This document shows positions 25,532-36,656 of a stretch of 64,000 bases of DNA, piece after piece. This DNA comes from Uloborus plumipes (lineage: Eukaryota; Arthropoda; Arachnida; Araneae; Uloboridae), in the NCBI GenBank assembly GCA_038373865.1, contig JAXGGA010000026.1, forward strand, positions 124,001 to 188,000, given 5' to 3'. The stretch's first letter is position 1. Each line of letters starts with the position of its first letter. Made by a program: the position numbers and the translations under genes. A model generated the notes under the pieces. That model was not told where the DNA came from, did no database searches, and saw only the letters and a program-made list of their open reading frames with translations.

Positions 25532-25611
25532 GTTTAAAGCAGATGCAAGCGACTTCTGTAACGAGCATAGTATCCATCGGCACATCCGCTATATCCATAG
25601 CCAGAAGTATT
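25532..25611 (-). CDS. possible terminal coding exon of a second Gly/Tyr-rich peptide
   Basis: Read on the minus strand, an exon-like segment follows CCCAG(AG). It encodes NTSGYGYSGCADGYYARY followed by RSRLHLL, then TAA at 25536-25534. Two bases later comes GTAAGA, a strong donor. The layout (Gly-Tyr repeats, basic C-terminus, stop next to a donor) resembles the gene at 13.2-15.1 kb. It differs in having one Cys and a longer tail. I found no matching signal-peptide exon upstream (higher coordinates) and no convincing 3' exon. It could be a real paralogue, a pseudogene or chance; only about 26 codons are visible. Confidence 0.28.
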
Positions 25612-26288
25612 CTCTGGGTTTTAGTCAAAAAAAGAACTTCCTGCTTTTATTATTTTCTCCCTCAAAGGGCTGGTCCTCATTTTAATTGTATATTTTTTGA
25701 AAATTTCGTGACTATTTTTTAGCTGTTTTGAGCTACATTTTAACACGTCAAAAGCGAATTTCTGCCGTACTAAGCACATAAGTCGTGTCTGCATTTTTCA
25801 TCCAAATGGGTTAATACAGGAAGATCGTAATATAAATTACCCAAATACAATGTTTTATGGTCATTCGTAATAAGATATGCTTTTTAAAAAGTGGCATTTA
25901 AATTAAATAAGCTGCGTAAAATTTACAAAAACAATACCTCATTCTGAGCTCAGTTTTATTTCATTTCATTTCAATATGCTCCAAGGCACGATGTTTGGAT
26001 GAGATAAATAGAAACTGAGTCTCTACTCTTCTTGAGCTCAGTTGTAGATACTTTTGCACCCTGCACATCAGAGTTGAAATCTTTCAATTTTTTAACCAAA
26101 AGGTTATTGACATTCGTGCTTACGGTTTCTTTTAAATTTGTTATTTTCGATAATGTGATTATTATTTTTTAGTAGTTTTATGAAACATTTTTTTCTCAAA
26201 CACGATGGGAGCTTGAAGCTAAATTTGAGACATATTTGGCAGCATTGTCATTACATGTGCTTGTTTAAAAAAATGCAATTACTACCAA

Positions 26289-26495
26289 GGGGACCACGGT
26301 GGCCTAGAGATAGAGTATTCTCCTCCTTAGCAAGTGGTCGCGGGTTCGAGTCCCGTCTTGCCCGTGGTTGTTATTTCAACCTCTCTGTGCCGTAAATATG
26401 TCCTGTGCTTGTATGGAGGCAAGGCGCATAGTACGCAGCTCTCATGTATGTCAAAGCTGATGGCTTCTGTATATACCAAAAAAAAAAAAAAAAAA
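26289..26495 (+). mobile_element. tRNA-derived SINE
   Basis: A tRNA-like head carries an RNA polymerase III A box (TGGCCTAGAGATAG, 26300-26313) and a perfect B box (GGTTCGAGTCC, 26343-26353), 30 bases apart as in tRNA genes. It is followed by a tRNA-unrelated body and an 18-base poly-A tail (26478-26495). A short direct repeat, TACCAAG, lies at both sides (26283-26289 and 26499-26505), consistent with retrotransposition. About 205 bp. Not a functional tRNA, because the 3' half runs on into the SINE body. Confidence 0.82.
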
Positions 26496-26789
26496 CATTA
26501 CCAAGCAGAGCAATTTTGTTAATCCACGTCGTTTTGCTGATACAAATCCGAAATCATTGTTTGTCGATGTTTTCTGAAACAAAAAGTTGGAACATTAGCT
26601 TTTTTTAATGCCTGAAATATACGGAATCTGACTGCGTCATTGATCACGGAAAGTGGACTGCTCATGGTGAATAAGGCCAGTAATGATTTGTCAGTTGGAA
26701 ATGTTAAATGTATTTTTTCTTTTTTTAAATATGCACTTAGAAAGATTGCACCAGCAAGAAACATACAGCCTTAATTAGATCACATGAGC

Positions 26790-26960
26790 TCTTCTGACAG
26801 CTGCTCAGGTTTTACAGCGTATGCTGATATTTTGAATATGCTGTTGTCAATGAATTGTACAGGCATTGCTGCCCATTCCTGTTGTAGCATTCCAGAATTT
26901 TACTGTACTTAAATTACCTGTTGCCAAGCGTCTCCCTCAACAGTTCCACGCGTACTTCTG
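26790..26960 (-). pseudogene. possible Tc1-like transposase C-terminal fragment
   Basis: A minus-strand frame reads MLQQEWAAMPVQFIDNSI, which resembles the '(L)xQEWxxIPxxxIxxLIxSM' segment near the end of Tc1-like transposases. It is preceded on the same strand, in another frame, by 'ELLRETLGNR'. No terminal repeats or catalytic motifs are visible. The match is short and could be chance. Confidence 0.3.
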
Positions 26961-27948
26961 TATCTGAGAGATGAAGGGCCCTTAATCACAAAAACATAGC
27001 CAGTAGATCAGTTTATTTTTCTTGTTTGATGATTTGTATCACTGTATTTTCATTTAAGGGAGTACAAAATAAAAAATAGATTATTAGAAGCTTAATAACT
27101 CTAAATAGAGTATACAAAATTAAATAAAATGATTTTTAACTCCCAATGTTGAAAAAAATTGAACATAATGCCCTTTACCTCCGTAGGTGCATATTATATA
27201 CAAATCAAAGAGTTGTATTACAAAAAGAATTGGTTTTGAGAAACAATATCAATACATTTTTTTTCTTGATTACGAACTGAAAAATGGGGTTCGAAAGCAT
27301 TGATATCGTATTCAAATTAAAAGCTCTCTAATTTAAAATCCAAAAAGTTGTATTGCCATTATAAACCGGCTTTTTATACTAATCAGTTGTCCCGACATGA
27401 AACAATTAATTCAAGTTTTATTTACTTTTTCTAACTGCAGAAAATTCTAAATTGAGAGTATTTTTATTGTAGGGAAATGTATTATAACAATATCCTGCAA
27501 GTAAGCTACAAAAGCGAAAAGTGAAACTCGATTAGCAAGGAAACAAAAAGCAAGGGGACTGCTTCATTCACTCGGGAATAATAATTAAAAAACTTTTGAT
27601 TTTAAAGACACTTGCGTGAACAATCATTTGTTTAATAGAGCCTAAAAATAAAATTAGTTTTATCATTCTATCAAATTAGTCATTGCGGCACTAGAAATCT
27701 GTAACAGTTTTTACGGAAATAAGTGAATATAAAAGTATCTTTGAAAATAAGTTCTTTTTTTCTCTTTGAACATTATTTAGTTTATTCTAGACTAAAGTCA
27801 TTTTGTTTAAGTTAAATCTCATTAAAACTATGACTTATTTTAAAAGTTAAATATCTTCAGGAAAAACTAGAAGTTTATAGCTGCAATTTGTCATTAGATG
27901 TTTATGAGTGAAAAAGTCAAGTTGCTTCACTTTTTACTGAAAAATATG

Positions 27949-28828
27949 AGGGAAAGTCAAATATAAACTGGAATTATAGTTATTTTTGAATATATTGTTT
28001 GAGGAAAAGAAAAATACATAATAAATCAGTTTTAAACATACTATCCTTCTTTAATACACATTTTTCTACCGGATTGGCAACTTTTTGATGCCATCATGAT
28101 AATAAGGAGATTGACGTAGGGCTGTTCCCGTTGCACAACAAATCTTCTACTCTTTCATTTTCATCAAACTGCTGTCCTCTTAGTCTTGTTTGATTGGTCC
28201 AAATAAGTGGCAGTCACAGGGCGATAGATCTTGATTGCATGGAGGAGGTCTCTAGAGATGTCCAATGAAATTCGATTTTTTCCCGCATTAAAGTGGCAGT
28301 TGGAAGACTTGCATTTTCATGGATAAGAATGACGTTACGTATCTGTTGCTGACTCATTTGCTGCAGCATGCAGCTTGTGATTCCTTGAAAAAGCGACAGT
28401 AATAATTTTTATAGTTGCTCTTTTTCATGAAGGTCATAAAGGGCAATAATGTTGTCCGTATTGAAACTTGTCATCGTTCTCTTTTTCCAGGTTAGTTTTC
28501 AGCAGCTTCTCCCCAAGCTACATTTTTTTGCAGCCACTCATACAATTGAGAATGCAGAATGTTTTTTTTTTTTTTAGATACTCCGAGTAAAACTGTCTCA
28601 AAATTTCAGAGGATTAGGTGCCATCTTTTGCGGGAAATTTAGTAATGCTGCTTTGCGCAACAGACGTTACACTTTTGCTCACTCATGACGTACTAAATCA
28701 GACCAAGATCTTTAGCCTACGAGCGAGCACAAAAACGCTTTTTCACCAATATACTGGCAAAGCACCAGTTCAGTTTTATTACTTACACCAGCTGTAGTGT
28801 CTAATTTCGGTTTATACTTTATTGCCCT
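27949..28828 (-). mobile_element. internally deleted mariner element
   Basis: Terminal inverted repeats are visible: the left end reads AGGGAAAGTCAAATATAAAC and the right, inverted, AGGGCAATAAAGTATAAACC, with similarity over about 28 bases. The interior contains a minus-strand mariner transposase relic. At 880 bp it is shorter than full mariners (about 1.3 kb), so internal sequence is missing. Confidence 0.8.
28060..28790 (-). pseudogene. mariner transposase relic
   Basis: Minus-strand frames show pieces in family order: VILIHENASLPTATLMREKI (second catalytic region; the usual Asp of HDNA is Glu here), then QDLSPCDCHLFGPIKQD (third catalytic Asp of the DD34D triad present), then after a shift LRGQQFDENERVEDLL, and finally a YYHDGIKKLPIR piece near the C-terminus. 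Stops and frameshifts separate them. The N-terminal HTH half is mostly unrecognisable. Non-functional. Confidence 0.82.
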
Positions 28829-29679
28829 ACCTACAACTAAATGTGATTCGATTGAGAAAACTGATTAGCATTTAAAACATAGTGAGATAATCGCATTTAC
28901 AATGCACGGCACATATCTCAAAAGTGAAAAAAAAATACAAAGGATAAATAACTAGTAAAACTTATGTTGTAGAAATTAAAGCATATCATAAAAATTTTTA
29001 AAATTTTTTCAGGATTGGATTTTGAAAAAAATAGTACAAATATTTAAGAGATTATAGCCCCTCCCCCCTTTATATTGGACATTTTATTTTCTTTCATTTT
29101 TTAAAAACCTTGATGTTTTTAACTGCATACAATATTTTAGAGTTGAAAAGCTTTACATATTAAGCTGTAAAAAAAATAAATATTTTTCAACATTATTTCC
29201 CTACATAACAATGTCAAATATATATTTTTGCAGCAGTTCCAAAAACTGTTACCTTCATCTAACAGATCAAAGTTTCTAAAGAATTCTTCCTTGAACATCA
29301 ATGAAACTTTTTTTAGTGCTTTAATCGATCTCTATTCTAGGAAAATCCAGCTTTTAAAATCTCTGACAATAAAAGACATTTTCGTCAGTTGTAACCTTTC
29401 TAAAGAAATTCGCGGAAACTCTTTAATATTTTACGTTATATGTGCGATGTAAAGTACTTTTTTTTTGAGAGACTTTCATTAAGTACTTTGGGAAAATTTA
29501 CATGCTGGAAGATTAAATTTAATCTGAAAGTTTCCTTTGTCCGTAATGGAAACAAATGGAAAGGAAGAAGCCATTTTAAAATTAAACGTTTGTAAAATGA
29601 GTCACGATAGTTTTTACAGTTTAAAAACATGCTCGATTTTTAAATAAAGAACAAAATAACTATTCACATGTCCCCTCTA

Positions 29680-30150
29680 CACTGAAAAAATAAACTGTTG
29701 TTTTTACAGTATTATACTGGCAGCAGAGATTAAACTTTAAAACTCTAAAATCCACAGTAATAAACTAAAATTAGAACTTATACAGTTTATTCAGGACCGT
29801 CATTTCGACTTTTTCCAGGGGGGGAGGGGGCAAAGGGTGTATACACAATGTAAATTTACCAAAAAATGGCAAAAAAACATGCCTACTTACATGTAAATAC
29901 ATTGATTTCCCAAAGTTTGCCCCCCCCCCCCCCCCCACTGAACTCCGAAATGACGAGCCTGAGTTTATTACTGTAAAATTAGCAATTTTATAGTTTATTA
30001 CTGTGCATTTTACTGTTTTAAACTAAAAGCTTGGCTAATGTACAGTTAGATTAGCAATTTTACAGTTTATTACTATGCATTTTACAGTATTAAACTAGAA
30101 CCGCGAGTGCCAGTAGTATACTAAACAAACAACAGTTTATGTTTTGCACT
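29680..30150. mobile_element. 'CACTGAAAAAATAAAC' MITE, copy 1, carrying a nested hAT MITE
   Basis: Begins CACTGAAAAAATAAACTG and ends with the inverted equivalent (about 30133-30150). The body is built of alternating ACAGTTTATTACTG and AAAATTAGCAATTTTACAG units that can fold on themselves. Two other copies lie at 37.85 and 59.43 kb. A 170-bp hAT-type MITE with 8-bp duplications is inserted at 29792. Non-autonomous DNA element; superfamily uncertain. Confidence 0.7.
29792..29961. mobile_element. hAT-type MITE (170 bp) with perfect 8-bp target duplication
   Basis: Terminal repeats CAGGACCGTCATTTCG and, inverted, CAGGCTCGTCATTTCG. AGTTTATT stands directly outside both ends (29784-29791 and 29962-29969). 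An 8-bp duplication with CAGG-type ends is the hAT signature. The interior has G- and C-homopolymer runs and an ATTGATTT / TACATGTAAATACA stretch shared with the 3.2 kb copy. Inserted into the MITE at 29680. Confidence 0.82.
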
Positions 30151-30863
30151 GCAGATATATAAAGAGAAACACCATTTTTACGCTAAATAATATTTATTTC
30201 TTTCTGACTCGATAATTAAAGTAAATGCTATTGTTAAGCACATTAAGAAATACCACGCATTTGGAAAATATTAGTTAGCACTACATCCACTCTCTCTCTC
30301 TCTGAAGAGTTCTAATACCAATTATATATTTTTAATGCATACGGGGATTAAAGTATTTTCCCCACAGTTTCAGTAATATTTCATTAACAGAATATTCCTT
30401 TTCTGACATTTCCTAATAAGTAAGATTAACAGAGTATTAACTTTGTCAAACAATATTATTATTTCGCCATCGTAAATAATTTAAAAGCATATCAATATTT
30501 CATTTTTGGAGCTTTTCGTTTAGTTCATGGAAATTTTAGTTATTTTTCATGCATTTTAATATAATTTGCTGTGCCAAATATACTTTGTTTATGTTGCTAA
30601 TTATTGTTATTTGAGAAAAGTTTATTTTTGCAATTAGTAATATGCTCTATCTATTTGAACGGGCAAGGAATTTTTACGATAATATTTTCTTTATTCTCGG
30701 AATTCGAGATTTAAGTTAAAAAATTTTGTACATTTAAACATAATGGATCAGTATACGTCATAAGACTGGACTTTTTAAAAAATGTTTGCTTTTTTAAACT
30801 AAGGATTTGTAAGCCTCCCCCTTCTTTACTTATTGTTAAAATTACACGTTGCACGAGGCACCA

Positions 30864-31530
30864 TTAACACTTTCAGGTCTGAGCCTTTTCGACGGCGCAT
30901 CTCCCTCCAGACTGGGGGTTTTGTCGTTTTTCGTGATTTTTTAAAAATACTTGGAAAACGTTAATGTTGGTAATTTTAATTTTATTAAATACTTCAAAAT
31001 GTTTTCTTTCATGATGAAAGACCTATTTAAGTGAAACAACAATTAATATTGAGTAAGAAATTGTCGAAAAATGCATGTTTAGAACATGCACAACTTGAAA
31101 AAAAAAGTACCGCATAGGAAAATATCATTTTTGACCATGAAAATATGCACAAATTTAATTAAAAACTTACCCAAATCGTGGACAAATATTTAAAAAAAGA
31201 TTTAATTTTCAAATACACATTATTTTGCAAAATTTGCTTTGGTGTGGTACATTTCAAAACACGGATTTGCACTGTCGCACGCTTGCACTAACTCGTATAA
31301 GCCTCGATTCTATGCCTCCTGCAGTTAATTCTGATTGGTGGTGCCATCTATATTTTTTTAAAGAAAATAAAAGGTCCATAGATAGTATCTAAAAAGGATT
31401 GAAAGGAAAAAAAACCGTATTTTCAGAGCAACAGTAGCTCAAACTTGAACCCGAGCTGAGCTCGGGCTTAGTCATCTTCAGCAAAAACGGCACCCCGAAC
31501 TGAGCTCTGGCTTAGACCGGAAAGTGTTAA
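30864..31530. mobile_element. TTAA-flanked element (B)
   Basis: The left end TTAACACTTTCAGGTCTGAG and the right end, read inverted (TTAACACTTTCCGGTCTAAG), are inverted repeats with TTAA at both extremities; length 667 bp. Near the right end, two copies of 'gagctgagctc/gaactgagctc..ggcttag' are repeated. No transposase is visible. Most likely a piggyBac-type MITE. Confidence 0.75.
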
Positions 31531-31533
31531 GGG

Positions 31534-31702
31534 TTGTAGCACCAGCGGCACCTCCTAAAGTGTGCAACTTGACTCCCTATGCCACCCTTGAAAGTGCCAT
31601 TTGGCTCCATGTGACACCATTTTGGGGCATAATGGCACCCCAATGGTGCCATAGGGAGTCAAGTGGCACCCTTCAGGGGGGTACCGCTGTTGCTACAACG
31701 TT
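31534..31702. mobile_element. 169-bp hairpin MITE
   Basis: TTGTAGCACCAGCGGCACC (31534) pairs with GGTACCGCTGTTGCTACAAC (31681-31700), and CAACTTGACTCCCTATG with CATAGGGAGTCAAGT. It abuts the TTAA element ending at 31530. Markedly more GC-rich than the surroundings. The short frame reading through it is not a gene. Confidence 0.72.
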
Positions 31703-33329
31703 TCACTCTTAAAAGTGGCTTGTGCGGTCTGTAGTTCTAACAGTGCTTCAGCATCTACAAATCGTTTAGTTTTTTTTTTTAAATTTCAAAATGTTTTTTT
31801 TTAGAAATTAAATACTTAATACGATAATACAAAAGCTTTTATGTAAATGTCCTGAAATAAAGCTCAAATAATATAAGGAAAAATAGTCACATCCCTGCTA
31901 ATAGATTGAACAAATAATTTAGTATCGTCGTAACTTTTTTTCATTTCGAATTGTCTTCTTCTGTTTCATCTTTCACCAAAATGTTCTGATATAAATGTTA
32001 ATTTCTTATAGAGAAATGATAGGTGTTTTTAAAAACTCATTCCACATTTATAGTCTAATGAATCTTTAACAAAAAACAACTTAATTTAAATTTCTTATAG
32101 TAACGAAAAGATCCGTTATACTATTCTTTCGGTGCAGTTTTCTAATATTCATTTGACACATTTTTCCAACGCAATCCTTTTGATAATGTATTTATTAGCG
32201 ATTTCATCGCAACAGGCGAGGTGGATTTCTCAAGGAATTTATTAGGAACTTTTTGCAGAAAGTTATCGCTTAACGTTTATATTTGGCTCAAATGCCTTCA
32301 ATAAGTCTCCAGTTAATGTGTTCATTTCACCTCATATATGACTAAATGTGAATTCGCAAATCTATCCTTTTTTTTTTTTTTTGTATGATGGTTGCTAAGA
32401 AAGGTCTCTTGAGACTTATCTCTCTGCACCCCTGCCAAAATGGCATGTAAGTTGCTTCAGTTTAAAAAAATGCCTTTGAAAAAACAATGTGTGGTTTTAC
32501 ATGTGTGAATTGGATATCCCCTGGGGTTATTTTTTTATCCTGGATGCTTACAAGAAAGTGTTGATGTAAAAAAAGAAGCAACTTTTAGGAGTCGCTTGTA
32601 TGGATTTGCGCCTGGATTGTCAAATTTATAACGCCTTCCATATTTATTAATAAGTAAAATCTCCGAGTGCAATAATGCTGCAGTATCTTTGACATCAGAA
32701 ATAAAAATATAATCGTCAAGTAAATTAGCGATGCTACCTCTTCAAAACAAATCAAAATTCATAAGAGACTCTTGATTTATGTGCATAAGTGTACTTTAGA
32801 AAACCCCGGAAGTATAAGTGTGCTTCAGTATCATCGAGGTAGCAACGGAAAAAATATGATCTTCAATTTTAGTCTTCAGCAGCTTTAACATAGTGCTTCA
32901 GTTCAAAAGTTTCAATGTGAACCATTGCAGCTTAAACAGTTCTAAATATACAAGTAGTCCAAGAACTTCAACTAATGGACTAAATTTAATTTATTTTAGC
33001 TGTTTTAAAATCACTCAGCAATATGCCTGCATTTCAGCGTAAAAGTAATTAAAAATTACAGCTATACATGATGTCTCTCTAACTGTAAATTCTAAACTTT
33101 GAGGTGTACATTATGGAGCTTTTAAAATGCTTAATTGATGAGATTTAAACCTATTTTGTAATGTTTTCTTTAATGCATAGAAATTTCTATGCGAAATGCA
33201 GTTTTAATTTTTTGAATACTTCTCTTGAGATTTTCTAATTGCATAAATACTTTAATTTATAATCGACCTTATTTTTACATGTAATTAGATTATAAATAAA
33301 GACCCCTCTTTTGGGCTCTTTTATTAAAA
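31703..33329. other. AT-rich non-coding stretch
   Basis: Short open frames only, no repeats recognised beyond T runs (32371-32384). Confidence 0.5.
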
Positions 33330-33820
33330 TCTTTAATGCTCTTTTGCCTAAAATTTAAGTCTTTTGCCATAGCGGGAGACGTTAAGTCAGAGTCACGAAA
33401 TTTTGCTCTGATATTAATCTTTTGAGCTCTTTTACCTGAAATTCAAATATTTTGCTATAGCGGAAGACATTAACTTAGAGTCCCGAAATTTTGCTCTGAT
33501 ATTAGAGTTAGGAATTCACAATTTTTTGCACTAATTCTTAACATTTGGTGAAAGTTAAAATATTTGTTAATTTTCTCTTTTTTTGATTTTTTTCTAAAAA
33601 TCTCAAAAATCCAAGCCTCCTGCCAGAGCAGAAGGTATTAACTCACAGTCACGAAATTTTCTCAGTATAGTGTTAGGAAGTCACAAAATTTCAGCACTAA
33701 GGCTTAACATTCTGTGGATTTTAAAATGCTTTGTAAATTTTCTCTTTTTTCGATTTTTTCCAAACATCTCTAAATGTCAAGCCTCTTGCCAGAGCAGAAG
33801 GCATTAACTCAGAGTCTTCT
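33330..33820. repeat. diverged tandem array, four units
   Basis: The core 'TTGCCA.AGC.GAAG.CATTAACTCAGAGTC' recurs at about 33366, 33453, 33621 and 33786, each followed by ACGAAATTTTGCTC-like sequence. The last two units are about 165 bases apart and share TAAATTTTCTCTTTTTT.GATTTTT. Non-coding, origin unknown. Confidence 0.7.
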
Positions 33821-34497
33821 TTTTAAACTTAGAGTTTTTTTAGAGAACTTTCTTTTTAAATTTGACTCGAGCAATATTATCTTTAAATACATCTTCAGAT
33901 TTTTTAGTTTAAAATTGATGCATTATATCATACTCATAAATATTGTGTTCTGTTCTGGAGTAGAAATTTGCCATTGGGGGAAACTGTGAAACACTTTTTA
34001 ATTTCCTGCTGGAATGTCTATAAAATACTTTCTTCCGATACATTTTGTCTCCCGAAACTAATCAGTTGAATTCAAACAGGAAACAAATCTTTTAACCGAA
34101 TCAACTGAATCGTAGTTTTTCTCTGAAGATTGGCTTTTTCTTGTATGGTTGTGTGGTTTCGTGACAATGTAAAAACTTATCCGTAATTGCTTCGTTTCAT
34201 ATAAACGTTTTTTCTCCAATGTTACGGTATTTTTGGTACGTTAAAATTTTTGACCAAGCGTGGTTAACCACAAGAACTGTAATGATAAATATTAAAAGTG
34301 ATTAAATGGACATATTTTGAGTCTAGCGACGAAAATTTTGTACAGAACACATACTTACAATTTAATTGAATAAAAAATATACTTTTTACATTTTGTATGT
34401 TGAGGGACTGGTTTCTAACAAAAGACACAAGTTTAATTATATTTTGAATAAGGTGCTCTAATCAAACGTTACATTAAAAAAAGCAATCGTCCGCATT

Positions 34498-34840
34498 CTT
34501 TTTAACCGACTTCGAAAAAGGAGGAGGTTCTCAATTCAAAGCGTATACTTTTTTTTGTTTGTTCGCACATAACATCTGATCTACTGAACCGATTTGGACG
34601 ATTTTTTTTAATCGATAGGAGATGGTGTAACTTAGGTACCATGTAGTCATATGACAATATTTGTTCACCAGAAAAAAAGTTATGATCGAAAAACTAACAT
34701 TTCATGTCATTTAAAACAATATGTGCTATCGTAAATCCTTACTTCAAGGAGCGACCCTAAGGTCAAGTGGTTATGCGCGTCAGTTTTAAGTTCCTTATGG
34801 AATGAGATCGAGTCCAGGTCTGCAAGGATTTTTTCGAATG
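34498..34840. repeat. 'ACCGACTTC' repeat, copy 1, with tRNA-like segment
   Basis: Begins TTTAACCGACTTCGAAAAAG then GAGGAGGTTCTCAATTC, a start common to many arthropod genomic repeats. It runs through GATTTGGACGATTTTTTT and TAACTTAGGTACCATGTA. At 34751-34822 there is a tRNA-like stretch with A-box-like AGGTCAAGTGG and B-box-like GATCGAGTCC. It may be a SINE fused to another repeat. Not a functional tRNA gene. Confidence 0.6.
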
Positions 34841-35526
34841 ATTGTAATGTCCTTATGCAGGTACATCCCCCCATGGTGATCTACCCCATATTTTTTTACA
34901 GTACAAAATGACAATTTAGGTCGGATCTTTGTTAAAATTGGCAATGGGGTCCTTCGATGCTGTAGGATTTTCTTATGGACGTTTGCGCCATTTTGGGGGG
35001 CTTTGAATCGATTGTGGCAATAAATGGTTTTTGAAATGCGGCACTTATATTATTTTTTCAAAAATTATGTACACAATTAATTATATTATGTTAATTTTTG
35101 TACCTTTATAAAATTATGTATTTTATACCTTGCATTTACATCAAATTCAAGGTAAAGTCAAAAATTCTGAAGATGATAAATATATGTTACAAATTAAAGT
35201 AACTATTTTTTGTGATTTTCATATTGGTTGTGACCAAAAAACATCATTACAAACAAATAAAATGTATCAAACACCATGAGTGTTGAGTTATTAGGCAAAA
35301 TCTGCTGTGTAATGTTTTTTTGCCCTGCGAGGGGGGGGGGTATGAACGACCATTAAAGTGACACAATTTTTTTAAAAATAAGATTTTGATTTGTGGTGTT
35401 TGAAAAAGCTAAAGAGTCCACTTTAGTTGAAAATTATTTTCCATGAAATGCAAAAACTTGCACCCATTTTCCAAGTCTTACTCTAACCCCTTCTCCCACA
35501 ATTCAAATTACTTACTTTAACTTTCA

Positions 35527-35800
35527 ATTTTTAACCGACTTCAAAAAAGGAGGAGGATTTGGACGATTTTTTTAAAATCGATAGGAGAAGGTTAACTTAG
35601 GTACCATGTATTCATATGACGATATTTGTTCACTAGAAAAAAAAATTATGATCTAAAAACTAAAATTTCATGTTAGTTAAAACAATATGTGCTATCGTAA
35701 ATCCTTACTTCAATCAGCGACCCTATGGTCAAGTGGTTAAACGCGTCGGGTTGAAGTTCCTGATGGAATGAGATCGAGTCCAGGTCTGCAAGGTTTTTGA
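35527..35800. repeat. 'ACCGACTTC' repeat, copy 2, with tRNA-like segment
   Basis: Direct copy of the 34.5 kb unit. It lacks about 55 bases between GGAGGAGG and TTTGGACGATT but keeps the tRNA-like part (about 35716-35789; TGGTCAAGTGG and GATCGAGTCC). The copies stay close through the tRNA-like part, then part company after CAGGTCTGCAAGG. Confidence 0.62.
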
Positions 35801-35881
35801 ACAGCTGCATGGTTTTTTAACTATATTTTGATCATTTTAAGTGCATTTACACTAAAAAGAATGAAATAAAATATTTTTGGA

Positions 35882-36286
35882 AAAAAAAATAGAACCGACT
35901 TCAGTTGGAAATTGCTCTAAAAAGTAAAAAATAATTTTTTTCTTTGAACACCATCGAAACTACTTTTAAACATAAGTTTTGAAGTCGGCTCAAAAACAAT
36001 GTATATAATCATACGCAACTACAATTCAACTATAAATATAAATTTTAATGGACTCATTTCATTGATTACCACACATTCGTGTAATGGTACAAATATTCTG
36101 CTTTTAATTTTCAATGGTTTCTTTGAAAAAATGTTGGCAAAATATGGTTAAATATCATTTTACCTATCGTTTTTGCGCCGACTTCAAAACTTATGTTTAA
36201 AAGTAGTTTCGATGGTGTTCAAAGAAAAAAAATATTTTGTACTTTTTAGAGCAATTTCCAACTGAAGTCGGTTCTATTTTTTTTTT
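35882..36286. mobile_element. inverted-repeat element with 114-bp arms
   Basis: The left arm (about 35882-35995) begins AATAGAACCGACTTCAGTTG and ends GTTTTGAAGTCGGCTC. The right arm (about 36174-36286) is its reverse complement with only a handful of mismatches. The spacer is about 180 bases. It shares the ACCGACTTC motif with the two neighbouring repeats, so all three may be one family. Confidence 0.8.
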
Positions 36287-36529
36287 ACAAAAATATTTTT
36301 GTTTCTTTCTTTCTTCTTCCCCTATTTCATTATTTGATTTATGTCACTTCAAATTTTTTTCGATATTCCTTGACTTATTACATGTAACATCTCTTAAAAT
36401 ATCCAAAAAAGATTTTTGAAAAACTCCTCTTTTCAAAGTTGTAAGATTTTCTGCGTGATGATGTATATTTTAGAAAAACTCGTTAGATTGAGTTTATATA
36501 GCAAAATTGTTAAGAAGCTTGTTAAAATA

Positions 36530-36656
36530 AAAGTGCTTCTAAAAGAAGATTTTTAAATATTTCTTTTTAACAAAATCATTTAATATTTTATAAAATCTAA
36601 AATGCAATTAAAAACTGTCTGATCAAGTTTTAAAAGTTTACGTAGTTATACGATTT
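36530..36656. repeat. 125-bp dispersed repeat, copy 1
   Basis: AGTGCTTCTAAAAGAAGATT through GTTTACGTAGTTATACGA recurs with about 90% identity at 41550-41668 in the same orientation. No terminal repeats or coding. Confidence 0.75.

Noticed and set aside
25800..25815. GGGTTAA at 25808 as the right end of another TTAA element
   Set aside because: No matching inverted TTAACCC end within about 2 kb to the left.
26286..26360. Possible tRNA gene
   Set aside because: A and B boxes are good, but the 3' part does not close a cloverleaf and runs into a poly-A-tailed body; a SINE explains it.
26519..26764. 81-codon minus-strand frame with ATG and hydrophobic N-terminus
   Set aside because: No domain, no splice or promoter support, low-complexity codon use; lies just beyond a possible transposase relic.
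29228..29452. Exon-like 74-codon frame after a TTTTTGCAG acceptor
   Set aside because: The acceptor is plausible, but there is no donor, no domain and ordinary AT-rich composition; not enough to call a gene.
33330..33820. CRISPR-like spacing of repeats
   Set aside because: Only four diverged units of uneven length in a eukaryotic-type sequence; no constant direct repeat with unique spacers.
34751..34822. Possible tRNA gene
   Set aside because: Box B is imperfect, the segment is repeated at 35716 within a longer repeat, and the acceptor stem does not pair well.
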